A stretch of DNA of 64,000 nucleotides. Origin: Todiramphus chloris collaris (lineage: Eukaryota; Chordata; Aves; Coraciiformes; Alcedinidae). How positions within the stretch are numbered: position 1 is the stretch's first letter; each line of letters opens with the position of its first letter. Below, piece after piece: positions 1-11,839 of this stretch. The notes beneath the pieces are model-generated. The model saw only the letters and a program-made list of their open reading frames with translations, made no database searches and had not been told where the DNA came from. The stretch is from NCBI GenBank assembly GCA_025345505.1, contig JANVCC010000174.1, positions 4,684,893 to 4,748,892 on the forward strand. The letters are read 5' to 3'. A program made the translations under genes and the position numbers.

Positions 1-1330
1 AATACCCAACTCAGATCTTGGCATCCCATTCACTTGCCTGTCCCTTCCCTGTGGGAGCTCCCCAAGTGCTGTTTGTCCTGTGCTGAAGGATCGCTTCTGT
101 CACTCTGTCCTCGGCCACGGGATCCTCATAACAGCGCGGATGCGTGGCCTCCTGACCTCTCCATGCAGTTATTTTAGTGCTGGATGCACCTTCCCTGATT
201 TCTGATCTTACTCCATCGAATGAGTTAAGACACCTCACAAACGAGTATTTTGCTAATGAGTAATGTGCACCTCAGCATTTTTTATTTCTGCTGCAAAATA
301 CAAAATCATCCTTTAATACTTTGTTCAAAAAGGCTTTTGTTTCTTACATTGTATTCTTTAATCTTTGAGCTTCAAGAATGGGTAGCTGTACCTGCGGTTT
401 AGAATGTGCTTAGCTGAGTCCATAGGAGGACTTAAGTCATGTCATATGGGGCTACAAAGTGGTGAAAAAATAGGAACGTGCATAAGCATTTTCACGACTG
501 GGTCCTCAGCTTTCTTGAGGAACAAATGGTGGTAGGAGATGGTTTGTACTTACACCCATTCCTTTGAGGATGTGATTTTCATTACGCCACTGGATTTTTT
601 GATGCATCTTTGTGACCAGAAGTCTTCATTAGGGTTACTGGCAATTTCTTTAATGTTGTCAAAGCAAAGACTGAAATAAGAGTAGTTGAGTTTGGGTGTA
701 TGTGGTGCAACTGGCACATGGGTCTAGTTACTTCGTTTTGACTCCACTTCAGTGGAGATCATTCCCTAGTCTTGCAACTTGTACATGTGTTTGTTTGTTT
801 GGGTTTGTTGGGTTTTTTTTTTTTACTTTATCCAAAGTCATTCTGTCCTGCAATATAATATTTATGTATTCTTAGTGTAACTGAAAATACTGTCCATGCA
901 TTACACTGTAGTTGAAGAGTTCATTCAGATAACATGTTTAGGATGCCACGATCTTTGTGCCGTCTGTGGACATTATTCCTGAGAAGAGCAAGCAAGGCTG
1001 TTTTCTAGCTTTACTTCCTTGCTTGTTTGTTGCCAGGAGTGATGGCTGTTCAGTACCAGGGAAGATCAGTGCCTTTCTAGGTGATCTGACATGAAGAGTG
1101 AGATTCCTAACTGCAGTTTTTAACGAGTCTGGAAGCTCTCGTAAAGCAGAGTTTTAACTTGACCTCTCATAACTAACGATCATGCTTTGCTCTCAGGGCT
1201 AAAAAGAACAGCTGCTTTGCAGTGATCCCTGAGCTGGTACCTGCATGTAGGCTTGTGCAACTCTCTTTGTTGCAAAGGTAGGGCAGTAACCTTCAGAAGG
1301 GATTAATTCAGTTGGAGTTACCCGTTTACT
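1..1330. other. Intron, no recognisable element
   Basis: Mixed-composition sequence with many stops in all frames. It contains a T-rich stretch with TTTG units at about 788-824. I see no exon, RNA gene or mobile element. Confidence 0.6.
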
Positions 1331-1380
1331 CTGAAAATGATAAAAGCAGCTCGTGAGAAGACGCAAGCTGTCTTGGTCGT

Positions 1381-1480
1381 CTTGGTGTATAGATGCTGTC
1401 TATACAGATGCTTGGTGTATAGGTGCTGTCGTCTTCTATACATCTGTACACCAAGCTGTTGTCTTGGTGTATCGATGAAG
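1381..1480. repeat. Local direct and inverted repeat cluster
   Basis: The unit CTTGGTGTATAGATGCTGTC at 1381-1400 recurs with one change at 1411-1430. Its first part recurs at 1463-1472, and the reverse complement (TACACCAAG) appears at 1447-1455. The first two copies are 30 bases apart. The mix of direct and inverted copies suggests local slippage or template switching; it could form a hairpin. No known repeat family was recognised. Confidence 0.7.
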
Positions 1481-1989
1481 TCAGGTTCTGCGGTCAGGGG
1501 TTGCGGTGCCTGGTGGCTGAGGCACTTCAGGGTTTTTACAGAGGTGTGTCTCAGTGGTGTACAGCACAGCACCGCTCGAAGCCCTCGAGTGTGTGCTGGA
1601 TCCATCGCCCCGAATGTGCGTTTGCTGCGGGCCAGGCCTCGCTCTGCCCCTCGCCCCGCAGCCCGCGTAGGCAGGAGCCGGCCCCGGTGGGGGTCTCGCT
1701 GTCACCCGTGGCATCCAGGAATGATCCCTCACACACCGTTTCCTCCCGGGCCTCTGCTGGGAAGGGGCCCTGTGTTGTTTCATGATGCTAGATGCAGTTT
1801 TTCCTCCCCGGGAGCCTTGAAAAATCACGCGGCTTCATCTCTCTCGGTGCGTGCACGCCCGTTGAAATAAAAGCCACGGTTCAAGCCCTCTGGGGTGCAA
1901 GCAGCACTCGCTCCCTGCCACTGCCCTCCCGGAGACTAATCTGTGACAGGCAGGCAAGGCCCCTCACTCAGCGGTTCACCGGTGGAATT
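1481..1989. other. Moderately GC-rich intron leading into CpG block
   Basis: CpG density rises from about 1570. Overlapping frames are open here on both strands because of GC-rich composition, but they show no recognisable domain or consistent coding texture. Confidence 0.5.
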
Positions 1990-2400
1990 TCTCCCGGACT
2001 AATGGAGTGCGGAAACCGGAGTCCCTCAGCTGGAGCCACATGTTATGCTTAGCCCCGGGCCGGGGGATGGGGCCCTGCCCGGAGCTGGAGCCGGAGCCGA
2101 GCCCGGGCTGGCCCCCGCCGTGGGCCGGCCTTGCTGACCCCGCGGGCCGCCCCGCCGCGGGGAAGCGGGGCCGGGGCCGGGGCCGTGCCGGGCGGGCCGG
2201 GCAGGTGAAGCGGTGGGGCCCGCGGACCGCTGCGCTTTCCTCCGCAAGCTTCGGCGCTTTTTTTGCTGCCCGCTCTGGTAAGTGTTGAACATTTGTAACT
2301 TGCTTCCCCCCCGCCCCCGCCCCGTGAGGGATGATGAAGCGCTAATGAAATGCCGCCCGCTGGAGGCGACGTGCCAGTGCCCGGCTCCAAGGCGGCATTA
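1990..2400 (+). promoter_or_regulatory. CpG-rich block (candidate CpG island / internal promoter)
   Basis: Very high GC with dense CpG, including GGGGCCGGGGCCGGGGCCG near 2167-2185 and several GC-box-like GGGCGG/CCGCCC-type strings. It contrasts sharply with the AT-rich sequence on its 3' side. CpG islands in vertebrates often mark promoters, and this one contains a strong splice donor (see the candidate exon). There is no TATA box at a convincing position. It could instead be an unmethylated regulatory island without transcription. Confidence 0.6.
2040..2277 (+). CDS. Speculative alternative first exon of PRDM16, phase-compatible with exon 2
   Basis: An ATG at 2040 opens a frame of 79 codons that reaches a strong donor, TCTG|GTAAGT, with the exon ending at 2277. 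The last base is the first base of a codon (G). Joining it to the GT that begins exon 2 restores a Gly codon, so the phase fits. The encoded peptide is rich in Gly, Pro, Arg and Ala (for example GKRGRGRGRAGRAG) and has no recognised domain. A phase match alone has a one in three chance, and GC-rich DNA readily gives open frames. A non-coding first exon, or no exon at all, remains possible. It does not resemble the canonical N-terminal peptide. Confidence 0.2.
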
Positions 2401-2690
2401 GCCTAATTCAGTAAGTGCTAGATGCCCGCTTTGTTTGTGTGGAGCTTGCAGCCCTATTGATGTCAAGCAGGCTGTTAAAAAGCATAATGACATGGCATTA
2501 GAGACCCCGAGAGCAATTAACAGGCTGCTTAATTAGCAAAAGGAATTAGAATTTGAGTGGCTGATCTTTGCTTAAAGACTTGTAAAAAAGCTGGAGCAGT
2601 TATCTGATTATGCATTGATCAAACAGGCTAACCCTGTCCTTAGGTAATTCTCTTCCCTTCATTGTGGGCTTTGAATATACAACTGTTTAA
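2401..2690. promoter_or_regulatory. Candidate conserved non-coding element between two CpG blocks
   Basis: An abrupt AT-rich block with homeodomain-type cores: CAATTAA at 2514-2520, TTAATTAG at 2529-2536, GCATAATGACATGGCATTA around 2481-2499, and CTGATTATGCATTGATC near 2604-2620. Such dense TAAT and TGAT words flanked by CpG-rich DNA are typical of developmental enhancers near transcription-factor genes. Conservation was not tested. Confidence 0.45.
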
Positions 2691-3160
2691 ATATTCTGAC
2701 CTGCCCCGAGAACCCGGGGGGGGGGGGGAGCTGCGCCCCGGGGCTGGGCGGCAGCAGCGCCCGCGTTGGGCACCGCGGGGCCGGGCACGGCGGGGCCCGG
2801 GGCTGGCGGCCCAGCCTGGAGCCGAGGCGAGGCCGGGCTTGTGCCGCGTGCCCGGGTGATAACCACGTGCGTGGCCGGACGTCGCCTGCCGGGCGCTGCT
2901 GCTGGCCCCGGCTCCAGGGCCTGCATCGCCCGTGCGCCCGCTCGGCTGCTGGCGGCCCAAAGCCGGAGAGGTGCGGAGTTGATTGATTTTTACACAAACA
3001 GGCGCGCACACCGCATTGTTTGTGCCGCCTGCCTTTGGGTTTGATTCACTCCGAGTGTGTTACGACACTCTTCCCTCGTCAAATAATCGTGGGCTCGCAG
3101 TTGGGGCGGGAGCGGAGAGCGCTGGTGGGGAAGGGGAGAAGCGTGGGCATTGTAAAAACG
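2690..3160. promoter_or_regulatory. Second CpG-rich block
   Basis: GC-rich, CpG-dense sequence beginning with a 13-base G run (2716-2728). It continues through many GCC, CGG and GGGCGG-type words to about 3150 (GGGGCGGGAGCGG near 3103). I see no splice donor as good as the one at 2278. Together with 1990-2400 it forms a CpG-rich domain interrupted by an AT-rich element. Confidence 0.55.
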
Positions 3161-6100
3161 GTCGTGTTTATTTTAGGTGGTATGTGCAACAAAATAAACA
3201 TGTTGAAGTAAAGAAAAATTCAACAGACCAGACAAAAAAGCAAGCTCTGAACCTACCCTGCCGCTCCAGGAGACTATTTCAGTGGTGGCTGCTGTGGAAG
3301 GTCAGAGTAGATGCTCACAGAATTTCTTTGGCTGTAACATGTATGTGACACTTGCTTGACCTTGCTGCGCTTTTGGCAGGTGGTTCCCTATTACCGTGCA
3401 GCACGGAGTTATTAAAAAATCCATTACCGGTTGTGTTTGTACTTGCCAGAAGCCCACCTTCCCCAAATTTTTTTTTTTTGCACAGTTTTTCCTGAATATC
3501 ATTCTCCTCTTTGCTACACATAATTTTGGCTTATTGGGAAAGATGTTATTTAACGCTTCTCAGAGCAGCGAATACATCGGGTTTTTTTCTGGATTTGGGA
3601 GAGCAAGGAAATAGAATTAACCTCTACAAGGCAGGGGAATTCTGCGTACCCAGTATAGTTTGCATTGTTTTACTTGCAAAAGTTTTGTTTGACCCAAGCT
3701 TTTGATTGTGTTTAGTTCCTGACATTTTAGTTTTTGTTTTAAATGCTGTTTCTAAACATAACCACCCAATCTCTTAGCAGGCCACCATTGTTTATTGTTT
3801 TCCTTTTAAGAATCCTATTTTTTTTCCTGTCTTCTAGATGGTTAGAACAAAAATCAACTCCCCCCACTCCCCAACTTAGTGAATAAAAAATATCTCTAAC
3901 ACCTTTCTTGCTGTGGATACTGTCTGGGAGTGTAATTGTTCTGAGGAATCCTCTTCCAGTGATCTCAGGTCTAGTGCAACTCGGCTTAGTTTGCGATGCT
4001 CTGAAATGAGTAAATTGTGATTGGGGTTACAGTAAATCTCCGCTTGCAGGAAAATTACTCTGTAGGGAAATATTTATCACTTCACTATGAGTTTGTGTGA
4101 GAGAGATCAAATATGTATTATATTTCATGCCATCGAACTCACTCAGATATTACAGAATATTATCAGACTGAACTTAATCATCTAACCCTTTGCTCTTTGA
4201 CAGTACATCTCAAATTCACCCCTTTCACACTTTCCTGGACTGGATGCGACATTTAGGGGGGTTTTAAGTTGGGGTTTTTAAAAAGAGGAGGGAAATGCCT
4301 GCCTGTCCTACAGCTTTTTTCTGTCAGTAGGCTGTGTGAGGCAAGTGCCAGGGAAATTTCAAAGCTGACATTCCAAGGTCCTGATCTAGACATCAGCTCT
4401 ATGTAGGCAGAGCTCTATGCTCGTGATTTAATTGGGATTGCTGATGTCTTCAGGGATCTGTCCAGACGGGCACCAGGCTGCTGTCGGAGAAAAGCCTGTG
4501 TTGCGTACAAGCATTTCCCTCATCCTTCCACTTTAATGACATCTTTCTCCAAGAAAAATGCTGAATCTCTTCCAATAACTGCTAAAGTGAATTTGAAATA
4601 AAAATCTCATTCCTCTGGAGACTTTCCTCACTGATAAATAGACTATTACGCTGTTCAGCCAAAGAAGATAGTCATATCTTCCAAAAAAATTGAAAGAACA
4701 TATTAATAACTGATCCTGTGTCTTAAATAAATTCCATATTAAGTTGGATGAAACATATTTTTAAGAAAAGGAAATGACAACAAGCCCACATTTGATACGC
4801 ATCACTGGGTAAATAAGTGTGTAAAGTTATGCTTGTGTTTAAATGTAGGATGAAAAATGAATTGCTTTAGGCCTGCTCTGCTGGAACTCTGTGGAACTTC
4901 AGACTTTCTCAAAGCCTTTACCCTGAAGCTCACTAGAAATGTTGATAAAGGCTTTCCTGAAGGATGTTTCTAGTCATCAGAATGGAATTGATTGTGAGAG
5001 GGAGAAGCAAACACCCAGCCCATGATACCTGACTCCAGCCAGAGGCTCGCACCTATGACCGTTTATCACGAGGTTATTCTGGGTTGTCTCAGGCATTTTA
5101 GTAGAAGGTAAAAAGGTTCAAAATACTAAAAGGTGTACCCGGAGAAGAGAGAACTTGAAAATACCAGCAGGATGGGCAAATCCCCTTTGCCCTGATTCTA
5201 CTTCATTTTGCGCTCCTTATTTAGTGAGCGGACGCTTTTGATGTTGTTACAAACTGCAGCGCGTGTGATTTAATTGGTGTTGCTCTCCGAGGGAGCCCCG
5301 TGCTACCGGCCGCTGTTACAGAGAGGAAGCAGAATTCCGGTATGGAACTTGTAAAGCTGTTACAGCTTCTAATTTTCCTTCAGACGTTATGCCGTGCGCT
5401 GCAGCGGATCAGGAGCCGATGCACAAGGTCTTAGACATCTGTGCCACAGGGGCAGGGCCGGTGGTTGTGGGGCAGTAACCTTGTCAGCCCTCGGTGCTCA
5501 TCCATCAGAGTGCACCCGGTCAGCAGGACTGTCCCGGCTGCTGCTGGTCTGGCTGCAGCTCCCGGCCCGTCCTCACCCTGCTGTTCTCGCTCCCTGCCAG
5601 ATGTGGCTGACCCCTCGGATCTGACAAGTGAACTGGCTTACCCCTTTGCCGTCAGCCTGTGGCACTAAAAGAAAGCGAGGCCTTTTACCGCAGCCGGTTA
5701 TTTTTATGCAGATAATTTGACAGAACCAGGCAGGACAGCAGCTAGCGGGGCCGTGCGCTAGCTGCAGAGGCCGTGGAGAGCAGTGGGTGGTAACACTTGA
5801 TCGTCTTCAGCAGCACTTGGGTCAGCTGGGTCAGGTGAAATTGTGCTTTGCCTACTTTGCTTTCTTCCTGATCTGAAATAAAAAGAATGAAACCGCATGC
5901 ACTTTATTGGAGGGTGGATTATTTGGATGTGTACAAGTTTTGAACCAGTTTCACAAAGATTAAAGTTGGGTCATTGCTTTCCTTTTCATTTTCTTCTCCT
6001 TTCATATCAGCAGTATTCGTTTTTTTGTTTGATTGGTGTGTTTTTTCCTATACCTAAACCTTGAATGTGCAAGTGCTGTCAGAGGAGTGCAGCGTCCTGC

Positions 6101-9100
6101 AGCCTGCTTCATGCAGCTTTGGGATGCTGGGATTGCTAGAGACGAGCACTAGACTGGTCTGGTGCTTTCATGAAGTGCAGAGCAATTCAAACACCTCGAG
6201 GTTCAAGTAGCCCTTGTTAACACTCGCTGGAAGATTCTACAGCGGGAGCTCTCAGCATATTTTTGCTTAGTGGACTTTCTTTGCACACAGCTCCTCTTCC
6301 TGCAGCTACAGCGCTGGCTTGTTCTGCTCTCTCGTGGGGTTGTGTGCGCTGAGCAAGTTGTCTGCCCTCTCCCAGGAGCGGTGCCTGCTTTAAAAGCTTG
6401 CCAGTTGTACATCCCACTGATTTTAAAGCTTTGCTCTGGCTTCAGTAGCTCAGCTCAAGTGAGGAAGTTGAGGAGTAGTAAAGCGAGTTTAGGAGGAATT
6501 CAAAGCAAAATGGTATCCGTCTGAAGAATTATATAGGCACATGGAAAAAAAAAATGATTTAAGGTTGTTCATTTGTATTCTGGAGGATCTCAAATCAAAA
6601 TAAATACCTTCATTTTGTTTGATTGCTTTGTGTAATTAGTTACAAGGCCTGGGTAACATGAAATTTGAGGGACTACTTCCATAGTTGTCTAAAGGTGCCT
6701 TTCAGGATGTACTTGCTGTCAGTGAGATGCAGATTCTGAGGTCATCTGGGCTCCCAGTTTGGTTTAAATGCTTTTTTTTTGTTTGTTTTAAGTGCTTTTT
6801 TTTGTTTGTTTGTTTGCTTGGTTTTTTGTTTGGGTTTTGTTTGTTTGTTTTTGTCTATGTGTGTAATGTATCCTCTGTTTTCTTAAATATTTGAGTTAAT
6901 CTTGAAGCAATGACCCAAAGAGGCCGTTGCTGTCCCGGCTGTGGAGAATATCAGACATCTTTACTGCAAAAATAAAGCGACTGAAAGCTGTCCGTGCAGG
7001 CTGCTCGGCGGGACAGGTGGCAGTGGGTGCTCCGGCAGATAAGCAGTGCAAGCGAATTTCTTGGAAGTCTGTTTTTGTATCTACAAGCTCGTTTACATTT
7101 TGCAGTGCTTTGAATTCATTATTATTTGTTTTAATGGGTATAAAATATTTAACACTTTGTGAAAGCTTCAGAAACTGAGAAAAGAAGTAAGAATGCCTTC
7201 TGTCTTTTTTCGACATTAATAAAAGGGCTAAGCAGGCTATTTTTTTTTTAGTGGTGCCATTGAGCACAGCTGTCCTGAAGTCAGGAAACGTTAGTAAAGT
7301 TTTGTCAGCTTTGGACTGAAACTGAAGACCAAGAGAAAACTGTCTTGGATTTCACTGCAGTATTCATTCAGGTTCGGGTTTGTTTGGTTGTTGTTGTTGT
7401 TTTTTCTTTAATAGGTGCTCACACACTTTGTGCTCTCTAGGGGAGTAGAGAGAAAAAGGGAATAAAATTCCAAACAGGGCAAGTTTAGGGACAGGAGGGA
7501 GGGAATTTATATTGAGTTGGTGGAGTCATACCGTTCGGGGTAATCTTGACCTAATTAGTCTAATGGAACATAGTCCAGCACTAAGCATCTGTGCTCAGAT
7601 TTTTCAAACAGTAAAGATTAAATTTAAAGAGATTAGACAACTCTTTTTTTCCCTCTGCAAGATATTAGCTGTTCAAAAATGACAAAAATGTTCTTAAGCC
7701 TCTCTGAAGGAAGGGTGACCAAACAGACTGCCTTTTGTTTGGCGATGGAGCTTGCTTGCGAGCCACGGAGAGGTGGTGTCCGGTCACCGTGTGCGGGACC
7801 CAGAAACATGACTTATCTGTCGCCAGTAAAGCGAATCAGGCTGGGGTATTAGCAGGGGGATTAAAAGTCGAAGTTGCTAGTGCAGCAGTGAAAACACTGG
7901 CCACCCACAAGGTCTGCTGGAGAGACAACTTTGTAAAAGCTTTCTCTAAATGAGAGGAAAAATTGGGGCAATGATCTTCCCGGTGCTAATGTAAATGAGC
8001 CTTGGGTTCATTATATTGATACTGGCCTGGTGTTAAGGTATGGATAACAGATGCCCCGACTTTAAACAGTGCTCAGGCTCCTGCGTGTTCCTGGGGCCTT
8101 AGAAAACGAACACAGGTTCCTAAATCTTCCCCTTAGGTAGTTTTGAGACCTTCCTGATACGCACAGGCAGATGGTGAATGTTTGGAGCAGCAGTACCGGG
8201 AAGGAAGTTCAGCTGCTGATGCCACGTGAGGTTCTTGCTGTCTGCTGCCTGTTGTGTAACTGGGTCTTACTCAGGTGGTCCGTTCTTTATTTTTTTCTGA
8301 TGTTTCATGGAGGAAGATAGAAAGCTACTCATGAATATGCAGTTCTGTGGGGATTTCAAATGGTGACCATCATTCTCTAGTCCGTGTAGGTCATATACAG
8401 GGCATTGTCCAAAAGCTTTTCCTCCTGTCCTTGGCTGGTGGTCTGTATGAGATGAGTTTGACTTTAAACTGGTTCCTGATGAATATAACTGTAAATTACA
8501 GACCTATCAACTTGATGTGCAGTAATCGGCTTCTGTATTTCAGTGATTGCACTGGCCATGAAGGATGAATTGTATTGTCATTTTATCTTGCCTTTCATTT
8601 TCTGCCTTGCTTTTGGTAAAGATATTGCAAACCCTTGTGTTCATGGCCTGATGGACTTTGAGGTCAGTGTGGTGCTGAGGGGCAGTCCAGCCTTTTGTCT
8701 GTGTGTCCGTGTACACCACACATCTAGTGGTAAACTCCCCATTTCTGAGGAGCTACAAATGCCTGTAGTTAAAAAGGGTTTCTTCAAAATTAAGATGTAA
8801 GTTGAGCGTGGAGGTTTCAGTCATAAATTGACCGAGGGGAAGATGAGTCCTGTGGACCAAGAACAAAGCAGGATGTGTCAAACCAGATTTGAAGCAGTTG
8901 GATGGCTTTTGCTGTTTAAACTGAGAGCAGCAATCAGATTTTCTGATACTGTTCTAGAACAAATTCTTATATCATGCGTCTGTGTTTAAGGCGTTAGAGC
9001 TTCAAATCATCTCAGCCAATATGATTTTAAACATGGCTTTTTTCATAGGTTGTTCTTGGGCTTTTTTAGTGCTTGGCATTGAACAGCATCAGTGTCGAGA

Positions 9101-11839
9101 ATCGCTGGTAATTGTAGGGGCCGTGTTGCCTGATGGGAAACAGGAATTGCCACACTCTGCACACCCCTCGGAGCTGAAGCTGTAGCCATACCCTGAACGT
9201 AAACCCAGCCGCTCAGGAAGTGCAGCAGACCTGGATTCAAGCTCAGTTCTCGCTGTTCGCTCCTTTCAAATCCCTGCTTTGACTTTCATGATTTGAAACT
9301 CCAAATATTTAGAGAGATTAAAACTCTAAATATCCTTGCATACAACAGAGACCAAGAGGTGTACTTCACACCCATCCCTCAACTTCTCTCCTTACAAAAC
9401 TATCGACTGCTTTCTGCTGCACTGATTCTGATAGTCTGGAGTACGGTGTTTGTCACCATCTCCCAGAAATAATCTGGGAGGGGAGTCGAGACGCTGGGCG
9501 TGCTGTGAGGCTGTGCTGTCGAGAGAAAGGGTTTGCCCGAGATAAACTCACTGCCAATTCTTGCTGGTTTTGAAGTGTTGATTTGGACAGAGTACCCCCG
9601 TCAAGGCTCTGACGTGGCGAGAGCAAATCTGGTTAACAAAATTGGGTTCACTATTGGCCCCGCTCATCACTGCCAGTGGTTTCCAATAGCTCGTTATTGA
9701 GGCAGATGATCGGAGAGGGTTTTGGGTATGGTTTTGAACTTGTTTAATCTTTATATTTCATAGATTTTGGAGAGCTTTGAATAGCTTTTCTGCACAGCTT
9801 TGCAGTTCTAGGTTCAGAGGGGCCAGAAGCAAAACAGAAGCGTCTCAATTAGTTCAAACACTATTGTTACTTGTTAAAAATCTGGTGAGAAACCCTCTTC
9901 TCTTGACTTAGCAGATTTAGTTGGACTTGGAAGGATTTTAGTTATCCCAGATTGTTTTAAGGCTCAGTCATCTAAGGTGGAAGGGTTGCGAGACCCTTGC
10001 ACTGCACCCACAGTCCCACACATAAAGCCTCACCCTTGCACCTGTGCCCCTTGAGGTCCTTAAATACACCTATACAAAAGAATAAGGAATGTTTGCAGTG
10101 TCTTTATGAAGTCCTGATTCTATCAGTAGGATTTTTTTTTTTTTATTAACAAACCCTTTGACTTTGAAGCCTCAGCTGAAATACTTCTTGACCTTTACAA
10201 GTGAATCGGCGAGACACTAACCATGTGAGGTGGGTCATATGGAACAGATTTAGATACACACTCATATCATCCTACCAGAGGAATGCAAAGTCCTTCCCGA
10301 TCCCTTCCACAAAGCTGCATCATGTGTGTGAGATAAATCCAAGGGACATAAGGGGTTGCCAGACAGCGCAAAGGACAATAACTTTACTATCTCAAACAAA
10401 ACAGACAGCGCGGCCTTGAGATTTCACTCTTAAAGGTGTAGTAAACTTCTCCCGTGACTGCTGTGAGCTCCTAAGTGAGGGTGTCGGGGAGTGGAACGAA
10501 GAGGGTTTCCAGCTGTTGTGGCTCTGTGCTGGTCTGGCAAGATACCCAAGGGACCGCTTGAGCGTGAAGGTGCCTTTGGAAAGCTGCAGAAGATCTTAAG
10601 AAATCAGAAGCAACGAAGAGTTCAGCTCTTTTGGGAACCCCAGAGCATCCTGAGAAGAAGGTTCCATCAGTTCTTGTTTTACACACCCCACATAATTGCT
10701 TCCTGCAACAAATTCACAAGGGTGACCTATTTTGAGATGTGCTGCTTGTGTAAGTGTTCTGTACAACAGCCCTCTGAGGTACTCACCTGAGACACGGGGC
10801 ATCTCACTTTCCCTGGTTGTTTTGATGACACTGATTAAAGGTTCTTTGGAGTTTGGAAGGTCTTTTTGAGAGGATTCTGATATTATTTTCCTTGCACAAA
10901 GTCTGTTAATGGGAAGAGCATCTTTAAGCCCTGAGGCAATAGTTTAGCTGATTGGGACATTTTCTTCTTGTCTCGCTTTCTACAGGAGGAACTACTTGAG
11001 CAGGAAAGGTTGACAGTATGCAGGCCCTAGTGATTAAGACATTTTTCCCCAGTGAAAAAAGGAAATTACGTCTTCCCTTGGGAACGGGAGGAGGAGTTAC
11101 ACAACAGAAGACCATTATGGTCATCTTCTGCTGCTCAGTTTGATGGAACCCGCAAATCCAGCTGGCAGAGATTGTACCTAAGCTTTTGACAGAGACAAAG
11201 CTTAAGGCAAAACTCATGCTGTAGCATTTTGTTTGGCAAGCTGACTAACTATATAAGCACCTCCCTGCTCAGGGCCATGGTCCTGGCAGGATCCTTGTCT
11301 AGCTCTCCCGTCGGTTTCTAAAGAGTGAATAGATTCCTAGGATCAGTAGCATGTCTAAAATCTGGGCGTTGTGATGCCCGGGTTACGTGTAGGCACTGAG
11401 TTAATAGCTAAAGTTTTGTGTAGATTTGGGTACGCAGTGGGCGTTGAGCTCTGCGGGAGCGTAGCCCCCAGTGTGCTCGACCGGGCCCACCGAGGCACGG
11501 CGTGCTAGCGGTTGGGCTCCCGTTGGGAGGTCTGAACCCTGGGTGACCTGCCTTCTTGCTGGGGAAAGGTAGGAAAATGTGAGCATCGGGCCTGCTGAGA
11601 CAAACCTTTGCCATTTTAGTTAGAGAGGTGTCAGGCTGGTGACCAACATCATTCTTCATTCCCTCGTTTCAGAGCTTTTTCTTTCAAAGTGCTTTTGCCT
11701 TAGGACTCTACAACTCTGACCTCTAGCACCAATATTATACCTTTAATTATGTCTGCTAGACAAATATGTCACCTTCAACTTACTTTAGTCGTGGCGTGCG
11801 ATGAATCTCCCTTGGCCAGGGCACTGTAAGGTTCTGGGG
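3161..11839. other. Intron, mostly featureless
   Basis: No exon or RNA gene is recognised. Simple-sequence stretches include a T-rich TTTG block at 6771-6855 and GTT repeats at 7386-7407. AT-rich stretches at about 4400-4800 and 5180-5310 (TGATTTAATTGG words) have a mild enhancer-like texture, but not enough to call. Open frames here are short and lack domain signatures. Confidence 0.5.
6771..6855. repeat. T-rich (TTTG)n simple repeat
   Basis: Alternating runs of T and GTTT units. The motif pair TTAAATGC/TTTTAAGTGC, each followed by poly-T and GTTTG, suggests a small tandem duplication inside the tract. Confidence 0.8.
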
